NCBI RefSeq assembly: GCF_000312125.1
Contig: NZ_HE978641.1
Span: forward strand, 209,533-273,532
Reading direction: 5' to 3'
Source: Timonella senegalensis JC301
Lineage (GTDB): Bacteria; Actinomycetota; Actinomycetes; Actinomycetales; Cellulomonadaceae
DNA: 64,000 nt
Positions 17,260 through 26,562 of the stretch are shown here, piece after piece. Under the pieces are notes generated by a model. That model worked only from the letters and a program-made list of their open reading frames with translations, did no database searches and was not told the origin of the DNA. The position numbers and the translations under genes were made by a program. Within the stretch, counting starts at the first letter, position 1, and the number at the start of each line of letters is the position of its first letter.

Positions 17260-17472
17260 GTCAGTTCCTTCGTTGGGCACAGCATCGGTCGGTCAAGGCC
17301 TCGTGTCAGCGCGTCGCTATCCCAACGGATCGGCAACGGCCGCCTACCTATAAGGACCCGCTCACCCCCGTTCTGTTACGAGAATCTGTGCCAAAATAGT
17401 AAAAGCGCAGGCCAGGCCGCTGCTTTTCACCCTTTGCATGCCCCCTCCCGAAAGAGAGGATAATGGAACACC

Positions 17473-17994
17473 GTGACTACCCAACCTGAACTCCCAACCC
17501 CCGTTGCTATCGAGCCTGGGCCAACCCAACTCCCACACATCGTGTTCCACGAGCCGCGTATCGCGGGCAACACCGGCAATGCCATTCGCTTGGCTGCAAT
17601 CACGGGAGCGCGCCTCCACCTTGTTGAGCCACTGGGCTTTGACCTCTCCGAGCCCAAGTTGAAGCGCGCCGGGTTGGACTACCACGACTTGGCAGTCATG
17701 GACGTGCACAAGAACTTTGATGCGCTCCTGGACCTGTACCCAACGTCTCGCGTGTTTGCGTTTACTACCCGCGCCACCACCAACTTTGCGGACGTTCAGT
17801 TCGAGCCCACGGATCTCATGGTCTTCGGGCCGGAGCCCACCGGCCTCGACGAGTCCGTCCTAAGCCACCCGCGCATCACGGACGAGCTGCGCATCCCCAT
17901 GCTCCCGGGCTTGCGTTCGCTGAACCTAACCAACTCCGCGAGCATCGCCATTTACGAGGCGTGGCGCCAGAACGGCTACACGGCCGGCGTCTGA
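17473..17994 (+). CDS. trmL: tRNA (cytidine/uridine-34 2'-O)-methyltransferase TrmL
   Basis: A 173-residue SPOUT (SpoU) enzyme that methylates the wobble ribose of some leucine tRNAs with S-adenosylmethionine. All three knot motifs are visible: motif 1 EPRIAGNTGNAIRLAA, motif 2 LMVFGPEPTGL, motif 3 RIPMLPGLRSLNLTNSASIA. The start is GTG 17473; GATAAT at 17459-17464 may be its -10 with TTGCAT upstream, giving a nearly leaderless transcript. Confidence 0.93.
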   Translation: MTTQPELPTPVAIEPGPTQLPHIVFHEPRIAGNTGNAIRLAAITGARLHLVEPLGFDLSEPKLKRAGLDYHDLAVMDVHKNFDALLDLYPTSRVFAFTTRATTNFADVQFEPTDLMVFGPEPTGLDESVLSHPRITDELRIPMLPGLRSLNLTNSASIAIYEAWRQNGYTAGV

Positions 17995-18113
17995 GTCCCT
18001 TCGCGGCACGCCAGCCCCCTCAGCACACCGTCACCGTCCAGCACCGAGTCACCTTCCCAGCACACCCGCTCCAGCTTGCCCCGACGCACCTCGCAGATCC
18101 TCCCCTAGGCCTG

Positions 18114-18119
18114 TAAGGT
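18114..18119 (+). promoter_or_regulatory. -10 box (TAAGGT) of a likely leaderless permease gene
   Basis: TAAGGT ends six bases before GTG 18126 with no ribosome site between; the same spacing is seen at disA and the 16492 gene. Confidence 0.4.
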
Positions 18120-18125
18120 CAACCC

Positions 18126-18881
18126 GTGGAGTGGATCATTGCGGGGGCGGCCTCACTGCTTGCCGGGTTTATTGACGCGGTTGTGGGCGGCGGCGGGCTG
18201 ATTCTGTTGCCCGCCCTGTTCTCCGTGTTCCCCACGGCTCCCGCGCCCACGATGCTTGGCACCAACAAGGCCACGGCCGTGTGGGGCACCGGCATCGCTG
18301 CCACGCAGTTTGCTCGCCGGGTTCAGATTCGCTGGCGCACGGTCCTGCCAGCGGCGGGCGCGGCCTTCGCAGCGGCATTCTTTGGCGCCTATCTTGCCAC
18401 GGTCGTGTCGGGAGATGCGCTGCGCAAGGCGTTACCTTTTGTCCTTCTGGCGGTGCTGCTCTACACCCTCGCGCGAAAGGACCTCGGCTCCCACCACACG
18501 CCGCGGTTTGTGGGCCGTGCCGAAGTCCTCATTGCGTGCGTGATTGGCGTAGCGATCGGCTTCTACGATGGTTTCTTTGGCCCCGGAACCGGCAGTTTCT
18601 TTGTGTTCTTGTTTGTACGCGCGCTCGGCTACGACTTCCTCAACGCATCCGCGAGCTCCAAGATCCTGAATGTCGCCACCAATGCCGCCGCCCTGATCCT
18701 GTTTGCCGCCACGGGTCACGTGTGGTGGCATCTGGCCCTGCCACTTGCGGTCCTTAACATCGCTGGCGCGCTCATCGGCGCACGCATGGCCCTACGCAAA
18801 GGCTCGGGCTTTGTCCGTTGGATCTTTATCGTGGTCGTTGGCGCCCTGATCATCAAGACCTTTGCTGACGCGTTCGTTTGA
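18126..18881 (+). CDS. TSUP (TauE/SafE) family membrane permease
   Basis: A 251-residue protein with about seven or eight membrane helices. The duplicated TSUP signature is visible: AGFIDAVVGGGGLILLPALF in the first half and GFYDGFFGPGTGSFFVFLFV in the second. The family exports sulfite, sulfonates or other small anions; no sulfur gene lies nearby, so the substrate is open. It starts at GTG 18126. Confidence 0.9.
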   Translation: MEWIIAGAASLLAGFIDAVVGGGGLILLPALFSVFPTAPAPTMLGTNKATAVWGTGIAATQFARRVQIRWRTVLPAAGAAFAAAFFGAYLATVVSGDALRKALPFVLLAVLLYTLARKDLGSHHTPRFVGRAEVLIACVIGVAIGFYDGFFGPGTGSFFVFLFVRALGYDFLNASASSKILNVATNAAALILFAATGHVWWHLALPLAVLNIAGALIGARMALRKGSGFVRWIFIVVVGALIIKTFADAFV

Positions 18882-18984
18882 ACGTCCCGTCTCAGCACGG
18901 TCTGGTCCAACTGATTCTCGACGATTCACGCCGCTCCCAGCCCACCCTTGCGGGCCGCGCTCCCTCGTTGCGTTCCCGTCCCCG

Positions 18985-19049
18985 AATGCCGGGTTTTGGG
19001 GTCGAGTGCCGGCGCGCGGATACGGCACTCAATTCCAAAAACCGGCACT
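18985..19049. terminator. Imperfect 27-bp inverted repeat between convergent genes
   Basis: Arms 18985-19011 and 19023-19049 match at 22 of 27 positions. It lies between the permease gene (plus) and xylB (minus), so it may terminate either. A copy of the dispersed motif (18912-18931) lies just before it. Confidence 0.55.
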
Positions 19050-19095
19050 CGCGCAGGGGCAGCACCCACAGCCCCATAGACATCTATAGACAGCA

Positions 19096-19130
19096 GTGGG
19101 CCCGAAGTTCCGTTGGAACTTCGGGCCCAC
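19096..19130. terminator. Perfect 16-bp hairpin between permease and xylB
   Basis: GTGGGCCCGAAGTTCC pairs exactly with its complement around a GTT loop. It stands 43 bp beyond the xylB stop and probably ends the xylAB transcript. Confidence 0.75.
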
Positions 19131-19173
19131 GTCGACGCCATCAACCTGCGCCTAGTCCTCGATCAACGGCGCA

Positions 19174-20613
19174 CTACACCAAGTGGCGTACCGCTGCGTA
19201 CTGTTCGCGGATGATCGGGGCAGGCTCCGCCTCGAACACCTCGACCCCGGCAAGCGGCCATGAGGGAGGCGTGTCGCCGCCCAGCAAGGTCCATGCGGCC
19301 TGGCGCGCTGCGCCATCCGCAACGTATTCGCCAGCGGCAGGTACAGTCACCGGCAAGCCAAACACAGCCGGAGCAATCGCACGCGTCGCAGGCGACTGCG
19401 CCCCACCACCAATGAGCAGCAGACGCTCCACCGCAACACCCAGCTCACGCAGAGCGTCGATGCCATCGGCCAGCGAGCAGCACAACGCCTCAACAGCGGC
19501 TCGCGCGATGTTCGCGGGCGTCGTGTTTTCGAGCGTCATGCCGTGCAGCGTACCCGTGGCATCCGGACGGTTCGGGGTGCGCTCACCCTCGAAGTACGGA
19601 ACCAACACGAGCCCGCCCGCTCCCGGCTGGGCGGACAGTGCCAACTCAGCCAGATCGTCGTAAGTCACACCCAAAATACGGCACGCAACATCAAGGATCC
19701 GCGAGGCATTGATGGTGCACACTAGCGGCAGAAAGTCGCCCGTAGCGGACGCGAATCCGGCCACGTTTCCGGTCACGTCGGCCACCTGGGTGGCCGACAC
19801 AGCAGTGACCACGCCGGACGTCCCAACGGACAGCACGATGTCCCCAGCAGACGCACCCAAACCAAGCGCGGCACCGGCGTTGTCGCCGGCTCCGGGACCA
19901 ACCAGCGCACCCCATGGGGTGATTCCGGCAGACTCGGATGGAGCCAGCACACGTGGCAAAGTGATGCGTTCAAACGTGCCCTCACCAGCAGCAAGTTCGA
20001 ACAACACGCGGTCGTACTCACCGGTCACAGAGTTGAAGTACGCGGTTCCAGACGCATCAGAACGGTCGGTGACCAGCGCGGACAGATCACGGGCAGCGCC
20101 CGGTTCCCCACCCGCGCCAATGATCTGCCACATGAGCCAATCGTGTGGCAGCGCGACTGCCGCAACACGGGCCATGTTCTCGGGTTCGTTGTCCCTCAAC
20201 CAGCGCAACTTGGTGGCCGTGAAGGACGCAACAGGAACCACGCCAATCTCCTCGGCGTAGGCAGTAGAGCCGTCGCGCCCGCGTAGCTCACCGAGCTCGC
20301 GGATCAGGTCCAGTGCGGCTCCAGCGGAACGCGTGTCGTTCCATAGCAGAGCGTCGCGGATGACCTCGCCATCCGCATCCAATGCAACAAGGCCGTGCTG
20401 CTGACCGCCAACGGCAATGGCCTCGACATCGTCGAGGCCACCAGCCTGTGCGACTGCCTCCTGATACGCGGCCCACCAGAACTTGGGGTGGACCGAGGTG
20501 CCATCAGGGTGCTTGGCGGAGCCGGAGCGCACGAGCGCTCCGGTCTCCGCGTCGCGGATGACGATCTTGCACGACTGCGTCGACGAGTCGACTCCAGCGA
20601 CAAGACGTGCCAT
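19174..20613 (-). CDS. xylB: Xylulokinase
   Basis: Phosphorylates D-xylulose to xylulose 5-phosphate, feeding the pentose-phosphate route. A 479-residue FGGY kinase: N-terminal [18 protein letters not shown], substrate block [26 protein letters not shown], and C-terminal [20 protein letters not shown]. It begins 4 bp after the xylA stop, with little ribosome-site sequence, so translation is probably coupled to xylA. Confidence 0.96.
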   Translation of the reverse strand: MARLVAGVDSSTQSCKIVIRDAETGALVRSGSAKHPDGTSVHPKFWWAAYQEAVAQAGGLDDVEAIAVGGQQHGLVALDADGEVIRDALLWNDTRSAGAALDLIRELGELRGRDGSTAYAEEIGVVPVASFTATKLRWLRDNEPENMARVAAVALPHDWLMWQIIGAGGEPGAARDLSALVTDRSDASGTAYFNSVTGEYDRVLFELAAGEGTFERITLPRVLAPSESAGITPWGALVGPGAGDNAGAALGLGASAGDIVLSVGTSGVVTAVSATQVADVTGNVAGFASATGDFLPLVCTINASRILDVACRILGVTYDDLAELALSAQPGAGGLVLVPYFEGERTPNRPDATGTLHGMTLENTTPANIARAAVEALCCSLADGIDALRELGVAVERLLLIGGGAQSPATRAIAPAVFGLPVTVPAAGEYVADGAARQAAWTLLGGDTPPSWPLAGVEVFEAEPAPIIREQYAAVRHLV

Positions 20614-20617
20614 GAAA

Positions 20618-21796
20618 TCAGCCGATCAGGTGCTTGAGAGCAAGCTGGTTCAGGCGGACAAAGCCAAAGTCGCGCTGTGCTGCTGCGTCTGCGTCGAAGT
20701 CCTCGAACGTGGTGGTGTCCGCGAGGATGTCCGCCACGGTCTCGCCCTCGGCCAGGGTGGGGGTCGCAAGCTCGAACAGGCCAGCGGTCTTCATTGCCTC
20801 CTGAACCTCTGGGTCCTCGCGGTATGCCTTGGACTTGGCAGCGAGCATGTTGTACATCTCCATGTTCGCAACTGCCGAGTCCCACACACCCTCAACGGAT
20901 TCTGTGCGGCTTGGCTTGTAGTCGAAGTGACGTGGGCCGGTGTAGCGGGTTGCGTTTGGAAGGGCTGGGAAGCCGTTCTCCACGAGGTCAACGGTGAAGA
21001 ATGCCGAGGTCAGGTCGCCGTGACCGAACACAAGGTCCTGGTCGAACTTGATGGAGCGCTGGCCGTTGAGGTCGATGTGGAAGAGCTTGTCTGCCCACAG
21101 TGCCTGTGCGAGGCCGTGCGTGTAGTTCAGGCCAGCCATCTGCTCGTGACCGGTCTCTGGGTTCAGGCCAACGATGTCGCCGTGCTCGAGTTCAGCGATG
21201 AAGCCGAGTGCGTGGCCAACGGTTGGGAGGAAGATGTCTCCGCGTGGTTCGTTTGGCTTTGGCTCAAGAGCAATCCGGATGTCGTAGCCCTTTTCCTTGA
21301 TGTAGGCAGCTACGGTGTCCACGCCCTCGCGGTAACGGTCGAGTGCTGCGTACAGGTCCTTGGCACCGTCGTACTCGGAGCCTTCGCGGCCGCCCCACAT
21401 GACAAAAGTCTTGGCGCCGAGCTCAGCGGTGAGGTCAACGTTGCGCAGCACCTTGCGCAGTGCAAAACGGCGGACGTTGCGGTCGTTCGAGGTAACGCCG
21501 CCGTCCTTGAACACTGGGTGGGAGAAGAGGTTGGTGGTGACCATTTCGATGGTCAAGCCGGTTTCTTCTGCTGCGTCCTTGATCTCGCCGAGGAGCTTTG
21601 CACGGGTCGCGTCGTCGGAGCCGAATGGCACTACGTCATCGTCGTGGAAGGTGAAGCCCCATGCGCCGAGTTCTGCGAGCTTGCGGACGTCATCTGCTGG
21701 GTTGCGGTGTGCGCGCGATGCGGATCCGAACTGGTCCTGGCCGCTCCAGCCAGTGGTCCAGAGGCCAAATGAAAAGTTGATGTCGTGCTGAGCCAT
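20618..21796 (-). CDS. xylA: Xylose isomerase
   Basis: Converts D-xylose to D-xylulose. From ATG 21796, fixed by GAGGAG 8 bases upstream, it is 392 residues, the actinobacterial class I length. Visible active-site blocks include [10 protein letters not shown] (catalytic His), [12 protein letters not shown] and the metal-binding [14 protein letters not shown] and [15 protein letters not shown]. It is first in xylA-xylB and divergent from the ROK repressor. Confidence 0.97.
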   Translation of the reverse strand: MAQHDINFSFGLWTTGWSGQDQFGSASRAHRNPADDVRKLAELGAWGFTFHDDDVVPFGSDDATRAKLLGEIKDAAEETGLTIEMVTTNLFSHPVFKDGGVTSNDRNVRRFALRKVLRNVDLTAELGAKTFVMWGGREGSEYDGAKDLYAALDRYREGVDTVAAYIKEKGYDIRIALEPKPNEPRGDIFLPTVGHALGFIAELEHGDIVGLNPETGHEQMAGLNYTHGLAQALWADKLFHIDLNGQRSIKFDQDLVFGHGDLTSAFFTVDLVENGFPALPNATRYTGPRHFDYKPSRTESVEGVWDSAVANMEMYNMLAAKSKAYREDPEVQEAMKTAGLFELATPTLAEGETVADILADTTTFEDFDADAAAQRDFGFVRLNQLALKHLIG

Positions 21797-21836
21797 TGTC
21801 GTGTCTCCTCGTTGAGAGAAATTATTTGTTGTGTGG

Positions 21837-21872
21837 TTAAACTTATACGTGGTTTTCGGTAAGGTCAACACC
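21837..21872. promoter_or_regulatory. Divergent xylA / xyl-repressor promoter region
   Basis: On the minus strand TTGACC and TAAGTT, 17 bp apart, form a good xylA promoter. On the plus strand TAAGGT (21860-21865) lies seven bases before the repressor ATG at 21873, so that gene is probably leaderless. The AT-rich stretch between, including GTTAAACTTATAC, is where the repressor operator should lie, but no clean dyad was found. Confidence 0.55.
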
Positions 21873-23105
21873 ATGACCGTAAGTAATGCAGCTGGGCAGC
21901 ACACGCTGCGCGAACGTAACCTCGCGCTCGTAGCCAAGGAGATCTTCGCCGCGCCCGAGCCCCTCTCCCGCGCGTCCATCGCGGGACTCACCGGCCTGAC
22001 CCGTGCAACGGTGTCTTCACTGGTGGATCTGCTGGTAGACGCCCAGATCGTCTCCGAGCTTGCCCCCGTGGTCTCCCGAAAGGCCGGTCGCCCGGCCGTT
22101 CCGCTGACCCCCGCCGCCGGCACTTACTTTGGGGTGGGCCTCGAGGTCAACGTCTCTCATCTGGGTGGAATCGTGGTCGATCTGACGGGAAACGTGCTGG
22201 CAGAACTCATTACGCCGGGTGATTTCCGCGGTTCTGACCCCGCCGCGGTGATGGCCCAACTAGGCACAATGGCGGTCGCACTCGTAGACGAGGCGTCCAA
22301 GGCTGTGCACCAGCCCCGCCGGCAGGCACCTCGCGTGGCGGGGGTGAACCTCGCCCTTCCCGGTCTCGTCGACCCAAACAAGTCGTCCCTCCGAGTAGCC
22401 CCAAACCTCGGCTGGAAGGACCTCGACCCGGTCGACACAACCCCAATCTCCTCCGCGCTTTCCGAGGCCCTCGGTTACGGCGTCGAGATCGCAATAGGCA
22501 ACGAGGCCAACTTCGGTGGCCTCGCCCAGATCGCTTCGAGCGGCCTATCGACCTTCATTTACGTGTCTGCCGAGGTCGGAATCGGCTCCGCGATCGTCTT
22601 GGACAGGGATGTGTTCCTGGGTCGCCGCGGGTGGAGCGGCGAGCTCGGCCACGTCAAGGTCGACCCCAACGGGCCGGAGTGCACCTGCGGGTCGCGCGGA
22701 TGCCTCGAGCAGTACGCAGGCCTGGCCGCGCTGCTGCGCGGCACAGGCCTGCCCATGGACGCCTCAGTTGATGACCTGGTGGAAAAGCTCAAAATTAACG
22801 ACGAGGTGGCTGGGCAGGTCATCCAGCGGGCCGGGCTGGCCCTCGGGTCCGCGCTGTCCGATTTCATCAACCTCATCGACATTCACATGGTGGTCCTCGG
22901 CGGCGTGTATCAAGCGCTTTCTCCGTACCTAATTCCCGTGGTTGAGGAGTCGCTCAAAGCTCACGTCCTCTCGGCGCAGTGGTCCGAGTTCCAGGTGTTG
23001 GAGAGTGCCGTTGGCTCCGGAGCTGCCGTTCTGGGTGCCGCTACGGACGTCACCCGCGCGGTCTACGAGTCTCCCGCCTCCTGGATCACCGAGCAGGACG
23101 ATTAG
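21873..23105 (+). CDS. xylR: ROK-family xylose repressor
   Basis: From ATG 21873 it is 410 residues: an N-terminal MarR-like winged helix ([20 protein letters not shown]), then the ROK sugar-binding fold. The zinc signature is [14 protein letters not shown]. It is divergent from xylA with 76 bp between, so it very likely represses xylAB in the absence of xylose. The identification of the effector as xylose rests on this context. Confidence 0.9.
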   Translation: MTVSNAAGQHTLRERNLALVAKEIFAAPEPLSRASIAGLTGLTRATVSSLVDLLVDAQIVSELAPVVSRKAGRPAVPLTPAAGTYFGVGLEVNVSHLGGIVVDLTGNVLAELITPGDFRGSDPAAVMAQLGTMAVALVDEASKAVHQPRRQAPRVAGVNLALPGLVDPNKSSLRVAPNLGWKDLDPVDTTPISSALSEALGYGVEIAIGNEANFGGLAQIASSGLSTFIYVSAEVGIGSAIVLDRDVFLGRRGWSGELGHVKVDPNGPECTCGSRGCLEQYAGLAALLRGTGLPMDASVDDLVEKLKINDEVAGQVIQRAGLALGSALSDFINLIDIHMVVLGGVYQALSPYLIPVVEESLKAHVLSAQWSEFQVLESAVGSGAAVLGAATDVTRAVYESPASWITEQDD

Positions 23106-23215
23106 CGCACGCACGTGCAACTCAGCTTCTCCACGAGGTGCACTCGTCTCACCCACAGCGGTGCGCACCGGGGCAGATAGACTTGAGCGATCCTAAAAAC
23201 ACCGAAGTAGGTTGC

Positions 23216-25270
23216 GTGTTCGCTTCTCATCTAGTGCGCCGTCGGCGCCGATCCTCTGGTTCTGCTACCCGCATCGTGCTGCTGGGCGCGCTCGGCGCGG
23301 TCCTTGCCGCGCCAATGTTCATCGCACTGCCTGCGTCCGCGGAACCTGATGCTCCGGTCGACGTAGTTGAGGAGACAAACCAACTCCTCATTGATGTCAC
23401 CCTGAACAAGGACGGACGGGTCTCCGTGAAGGAGACCCTGACGTGGGACAAGGACGCCCTCGACTCCGCACCCATCCAGCGCGAGCTCCTCACGTTCTTG
23501 CCGTACACGAGCACGCAGTGGCGCAAGTTCGAGTATTCCAACTTTGGTGTGGAGTCGGAACAGGAGGACCTTACCTTCCAGGTGCTCGACGACACTAAGA
23601 ACATTGCCGTCAAAATCATGCGTGCTCCGGTCGGCCCCTCAACACCTACCACTGAGTCTTCTTCAGCGGGCGAGGAAGAAGAAGTACCCGAGCGCACCAC
23701 CGCCACCCTCTCCTACGACATCGAGGGCTCCCTCGCTGCCCTCACTACGATTACCGGTAGCCGCGACGAGTTCTATTGGGGAGCTCTGTCCCCCACTGGA
23801 CACGCATTTGATGCGGTTTCCCTGACAGTTCACTCCCCCACGGCACCGGTCACGGCGGACTGCACCGTCCTAACGCCAGGATCGCTAGATCTGAGCGCAT
23901 TGGAGGATCTTTCGCAGGAAGACACCCAGGAAGAGGCGCCAGACACCACCACGGACGCGGCCTGCGCCACCTCCGCTCTCAGGCCTGATGCTGTCACCTT
24001 CGAGGGAGAAAACCTCAGCGAGTACCGCGGCATCTCCGTCAGGATTGACTACCCCGCGCGCACGTTCGATTCCAGCAGCGCGATCCTCATCAAGGACCCC
24101 GATCCTGACGGCACCGCCACCGAGGGCGACGGCACATTGGAGAACGACCCCACCCTGACCGACTCCATCGACCAAGGTATTGAGGCCACGAGTCGCAACA
24201 CCCTGCCCATCATGGCCGGAGTCCTTGCAGCGATCCTTGGGGCCTTTGCCGTCTACTTCGGCCGCAGGAGGTCGGACGCAACGTTCGCAGGCTTGGCTGC
24301 AGGTGACGTCACCGAGGCGTTCGCTAGGACCGCTGCGGCTCGCGAATCTGCCGGGAAAATGTCCACCTCGGTGGCCACCCGCCTTGGACTCCCACTCCCC
24401 ATTCCAGGTACCACTCGCGTGACCAAGAAGTTCCCCGAGACTCTCCGGTTCGAACCGCCGGCGGACCTCACGGTGGGTGAGGCCGGCGCGGTGCTCTCAC
24501 TTGACCTGCAGTGGCGGGAGGCAACTGCGACACTCTTCGACCTGGCCTCACGCGGCTACTTCACCGTGTCCGTAGACCTCGATGACAGGCACGCCTTGCC
24601 CCGGGACACAGGCTCGGCCTCACCGCTCTCGTGGACCCTGACACGAGCCGCGGGCGCAGAGCTAGACAGCACGAAGCTCACTCGCCACGAGCGCAGGCTG
24701 CTCCAGGTGCTCTTTGAAGAGGCCACATCCGTGACTGTCTCGACCCTGCACTCCCACTTTGCGCCACAGGTCCTCGAGGTCCTGAGCGAACTTGGCCGCG
24801 AGTTCTCAGGCCGCGGCCTGACCCGCGGGGACCTCGACCACGCAGCGAACGGCCGCGCCCACCGGAAGCGCCGCACTCCGATCGGCCGAGCGTATGCGGA
24901 GCAAGCACACGCCTACGCCCAAGCGCTGCGTGTCGACCCAGATCTGGCCGCGTTCTCGCGGCCTGCTGGAGTCCAGTGGGACCCCGCCGACCCGACGGCC
25001 AAGATGGCCAAGACGGACCCGACGGAGCAGTCAGCCCAGACCGGCAATGCCACCCCGGACGCGAACCTCTTCTACACTCACCTCCCCTATGCGGTGGTGT
25101 TCGACGCTGAGCGGGAATGGGCTGCGGCCTTTGATTCCGCCAAGGTAGATTTTGAGCTGCCGAGCTGGATAGCAGTGAGCGAGCAGGTCCACGTGGCCTC
25201 TGCAGCCAAGGACAGGGCCGCGGAGCCGTTTGGCTGGTTTGTTGGGCTCATCTCAAAGCTCGGACACTAG
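23216..25270 (+). CDS. DUF2207 membrane protein
   Basis: From GTG 23216 (AGTAGG upstream) it is 684 residues. An arginine-rich head and hydrophobic segment (VLLGALGAVLAAPMFIALPA) form a signal peptide with cleavage near ASAEP. The extracellular half carries the DUF2207 pattern (VDVTLNKDGRVSVKETLTW-like, with YNRYF-type blocks diverged). One membrane helix (NTLPIMAGVLAAILGAFAVY) is followed by a cytoplasmic half of about 330 residues starting with GRRRSD. Family function unknown. The frame is open upstream into the repressor gene; the start is chosen by the signal peptide. A terminator follows. Confidence 0.82.
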   Translation: MFASHLVRRRRRSSGSATRIVLLGALGAVLAAPMFIALPASAEPDAPVDVVEETNQLLIDVTLNKDGRVSVKETLTWDKDALDSAPIQRELLTFLPYTSTQWRKFEYSNFGVESEQEDLTFQVLDDTKNIAVKIMRAPVGPSTPTTESSSAGEEEEVPERTTATLSYDIEGSLAALTTITGSRDEFYWGALSPTGHAFDAVSLTVHSPTAPVTADCTVLTPGSLDLSALEDLSQEDTQEEAPDTTTDAACATSALRPDAVTFEGENLSEYRGISVRIDYPARTFDSSSAILIKDPDPDGTATEGDGTLENDPTLTDSIDQGIEATSRNTLPIMAGVLAAILGAFAVYFGRRRSDATFAGLAAGDVTEAFARTAAARESAGKMSTSVATRLGLPLPIPGTTRVTKKFPETLRFEPPADLTVGEAGAVLSLDLQWREATATLFDLASRGYFTVSVDLDDRHALPRDTGSASPLSWTLTRAAGAELDSTKLTRHERRLLQVLFEEATSVTVSTLHSHFAPQVLEVLSELGREFSGRGLTRGDLDHAANGRAHRKRRTPIGRAYAEQAHAYAQALRVDPDLAAFSRPAGVQWDPADPTAKMAKTDPTEQSAQTGNATPDANLFYTHLPYAVVFDAEREWAAAFDSAKVDFELPSWIAVSEQVHVASAAKDRAAEPFGWFVGLISKLGH

Positions 25271-25295
25271 CTCGAACTTAGCCAACAACGCAAAA

Positions 25296-25321
25296 AGGCC
25301 CGGTCATCCTTGACCGGGCCT
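25296..25321 (+). terminator. Terminator after the DUF2207 gene
   Basis: AGGCCCGGTCA pairs perfectly with TGACCGGGCCT around TCCT. The rest of the gap to 25512 shows no gene or clear site. Confidence 0.8.
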
Positions 25322-25512
25322 ATGCTTTGAGTGTCGCGAGGTTCGCCGTTGAACCCCGCACTAGATACCTTACCCACGTAACGCAGGTCACCCTGGCCAA
25401 AATTGATTACGGTTCTCTAACGTTTCGGCGTGCTCCTTAGCGAGTCCAGACGCACCGTCACACGATGCCGCTGTCCCACCGCAAAACGCTTCTTTCGTGA
25501 AAGACTTCGGGC

Positions 25513-26562
25513 ATGGACATCTACATCCCTGCGCCCGAGCACTATAACGACATGCCCTACCGCCGCACCGGTGCGAGCGGCCTCCAACTCCCAGCGCTGT
25601 CGCTGGGCCTCTGGCACAATTTCGGCGACACCGCTCCATTCGAAACCCAGCGCGCAGTGCTGCGCCGTGCGTTCGATCTGGGTGTCACACACTTCGACCT
25701 CGCCAACAACTACGGCCCTCCCTATGGCAGCGCCGAACAGAACTTTGGCCGCCACATGGCCGCAGACTTCCGCCCCTTCCGTGACGAGATGATCATCTCG
25801 TCCAAGGCCGGGTATGACATGTGGCCGGGACCGTACGGCGACGGCGGCTCGCGCAAGTACCTGCTGGCCTCGCTCGACCAGTCCCTGAACCGCATGGGCC
25901 TCGACTACGTGGACATCTTCTACTCGCACCGCTTCGACCCAGACACCCCACTTGAAGAGACCATGGGCGCGCTACACACCGCAGTACAGAGCGGCCGCGC
26001 CCTGTACGCAGGTGTCTCCAACTACTCGCCAGCGCAGACCAAGCGCGCCGCTCAGATCCTCGCGGATCTGGGCACGCCGCTTCTGATCCACCAGCCGAGC
26101 TACTCCATGTTCAACCGCCATGTTGAACTGCCCGACGCCGGCGCCACCGAAGGCTCAGACCTCACGGGCAAGTCCCTGCTGGAGACCGTGGACGAGCTAG
26201 GCGTGGGCATGATCTGCTTCTCGCCGCTCGCCCAGGGGCTACTCACCAACCGCTACCTCGACGGCAGTGTCCCGTCTGATTCGCGTGCGGCAGTAGGTCA
26301 CTTCCTCAAGGCCGACAAGATCTCGGACACCTACCTGACACGCGCTCGCGCGCTCAACGAGATCGCCGGGTCGCGCGGGCAGACCCTGGCTCAGCTGGCG
26401 CTGAGCTGGATTCTTCGCGACGATCGAGTCACCTCAGTCCTAGTGGGCGCTTCCAGCGTGGCCCAGTTGGAGGACTCGCTCAAGGCCACCACTGCGGCTC
26501 CGCTGAGCGCCTCCGAGATCGAGGCCATTGAGGAGTTCGCAATCGACGGAACCGCCCGCTAG
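25513..26562 (+). CDS. Aldo/keto reductase, YghZ (glyceraldehyde 3-phosphate reductase) type
   Basis: A 349-residue TIM-barrel NADPH-dependent reductase. The tetrad is visible: Asp and Tyr in THFDLANNYGPPYG, Lys in MIISSKAGYDMWPGPYG and His in VDIFYSHRFDPDTP. Opening RRTGASGLQLPALSLGLWHN and the insertion around GPYGDGGSRKYL match YghZ/GPR proteins, which reduce methylglyoxal-like and L-glyceraldehyde 3-phosphate substrates. Its stop overlaps the stop of the convergent transglutaminase-like gene in the tetramer CTAG. Confidence 0.9.
   Translation: MDIYIPAPEHYNDMPYRRTGASGLQLPALSLGLWHNFGDTAPFETQRAVLRRAFDLGVTHFDLANNYGPPYGSAEQNFGRHMAADFRPFRDEMIISSKAGYDMWPGPYGDGGSRKYLLASLDQSLNRMGLDYVDIFYSHRFDPDTPLEETMGALHTAVQSGRALYAGVSNYSPAQTKRAAQILADLGTPLLIHQPSYSMFNRHVELPDAGATEGSDLTGKSLLETVDELGVGMICFSPLAQGLLTNRYLDGSVPSDSRAAVGHFLKADKISDTYLTRARALNEIAGSRGQTLAQLALSWILRDDRVTSVLVGASSVAQLEDSLKATTAAPLSASEIEAIEEFAIDGTAR

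Noticed and set aside
20483-21772. 429-codon open frame on the plus strand
   Set aside because: Antisense to xylA and the start of xylB, both certain genes.
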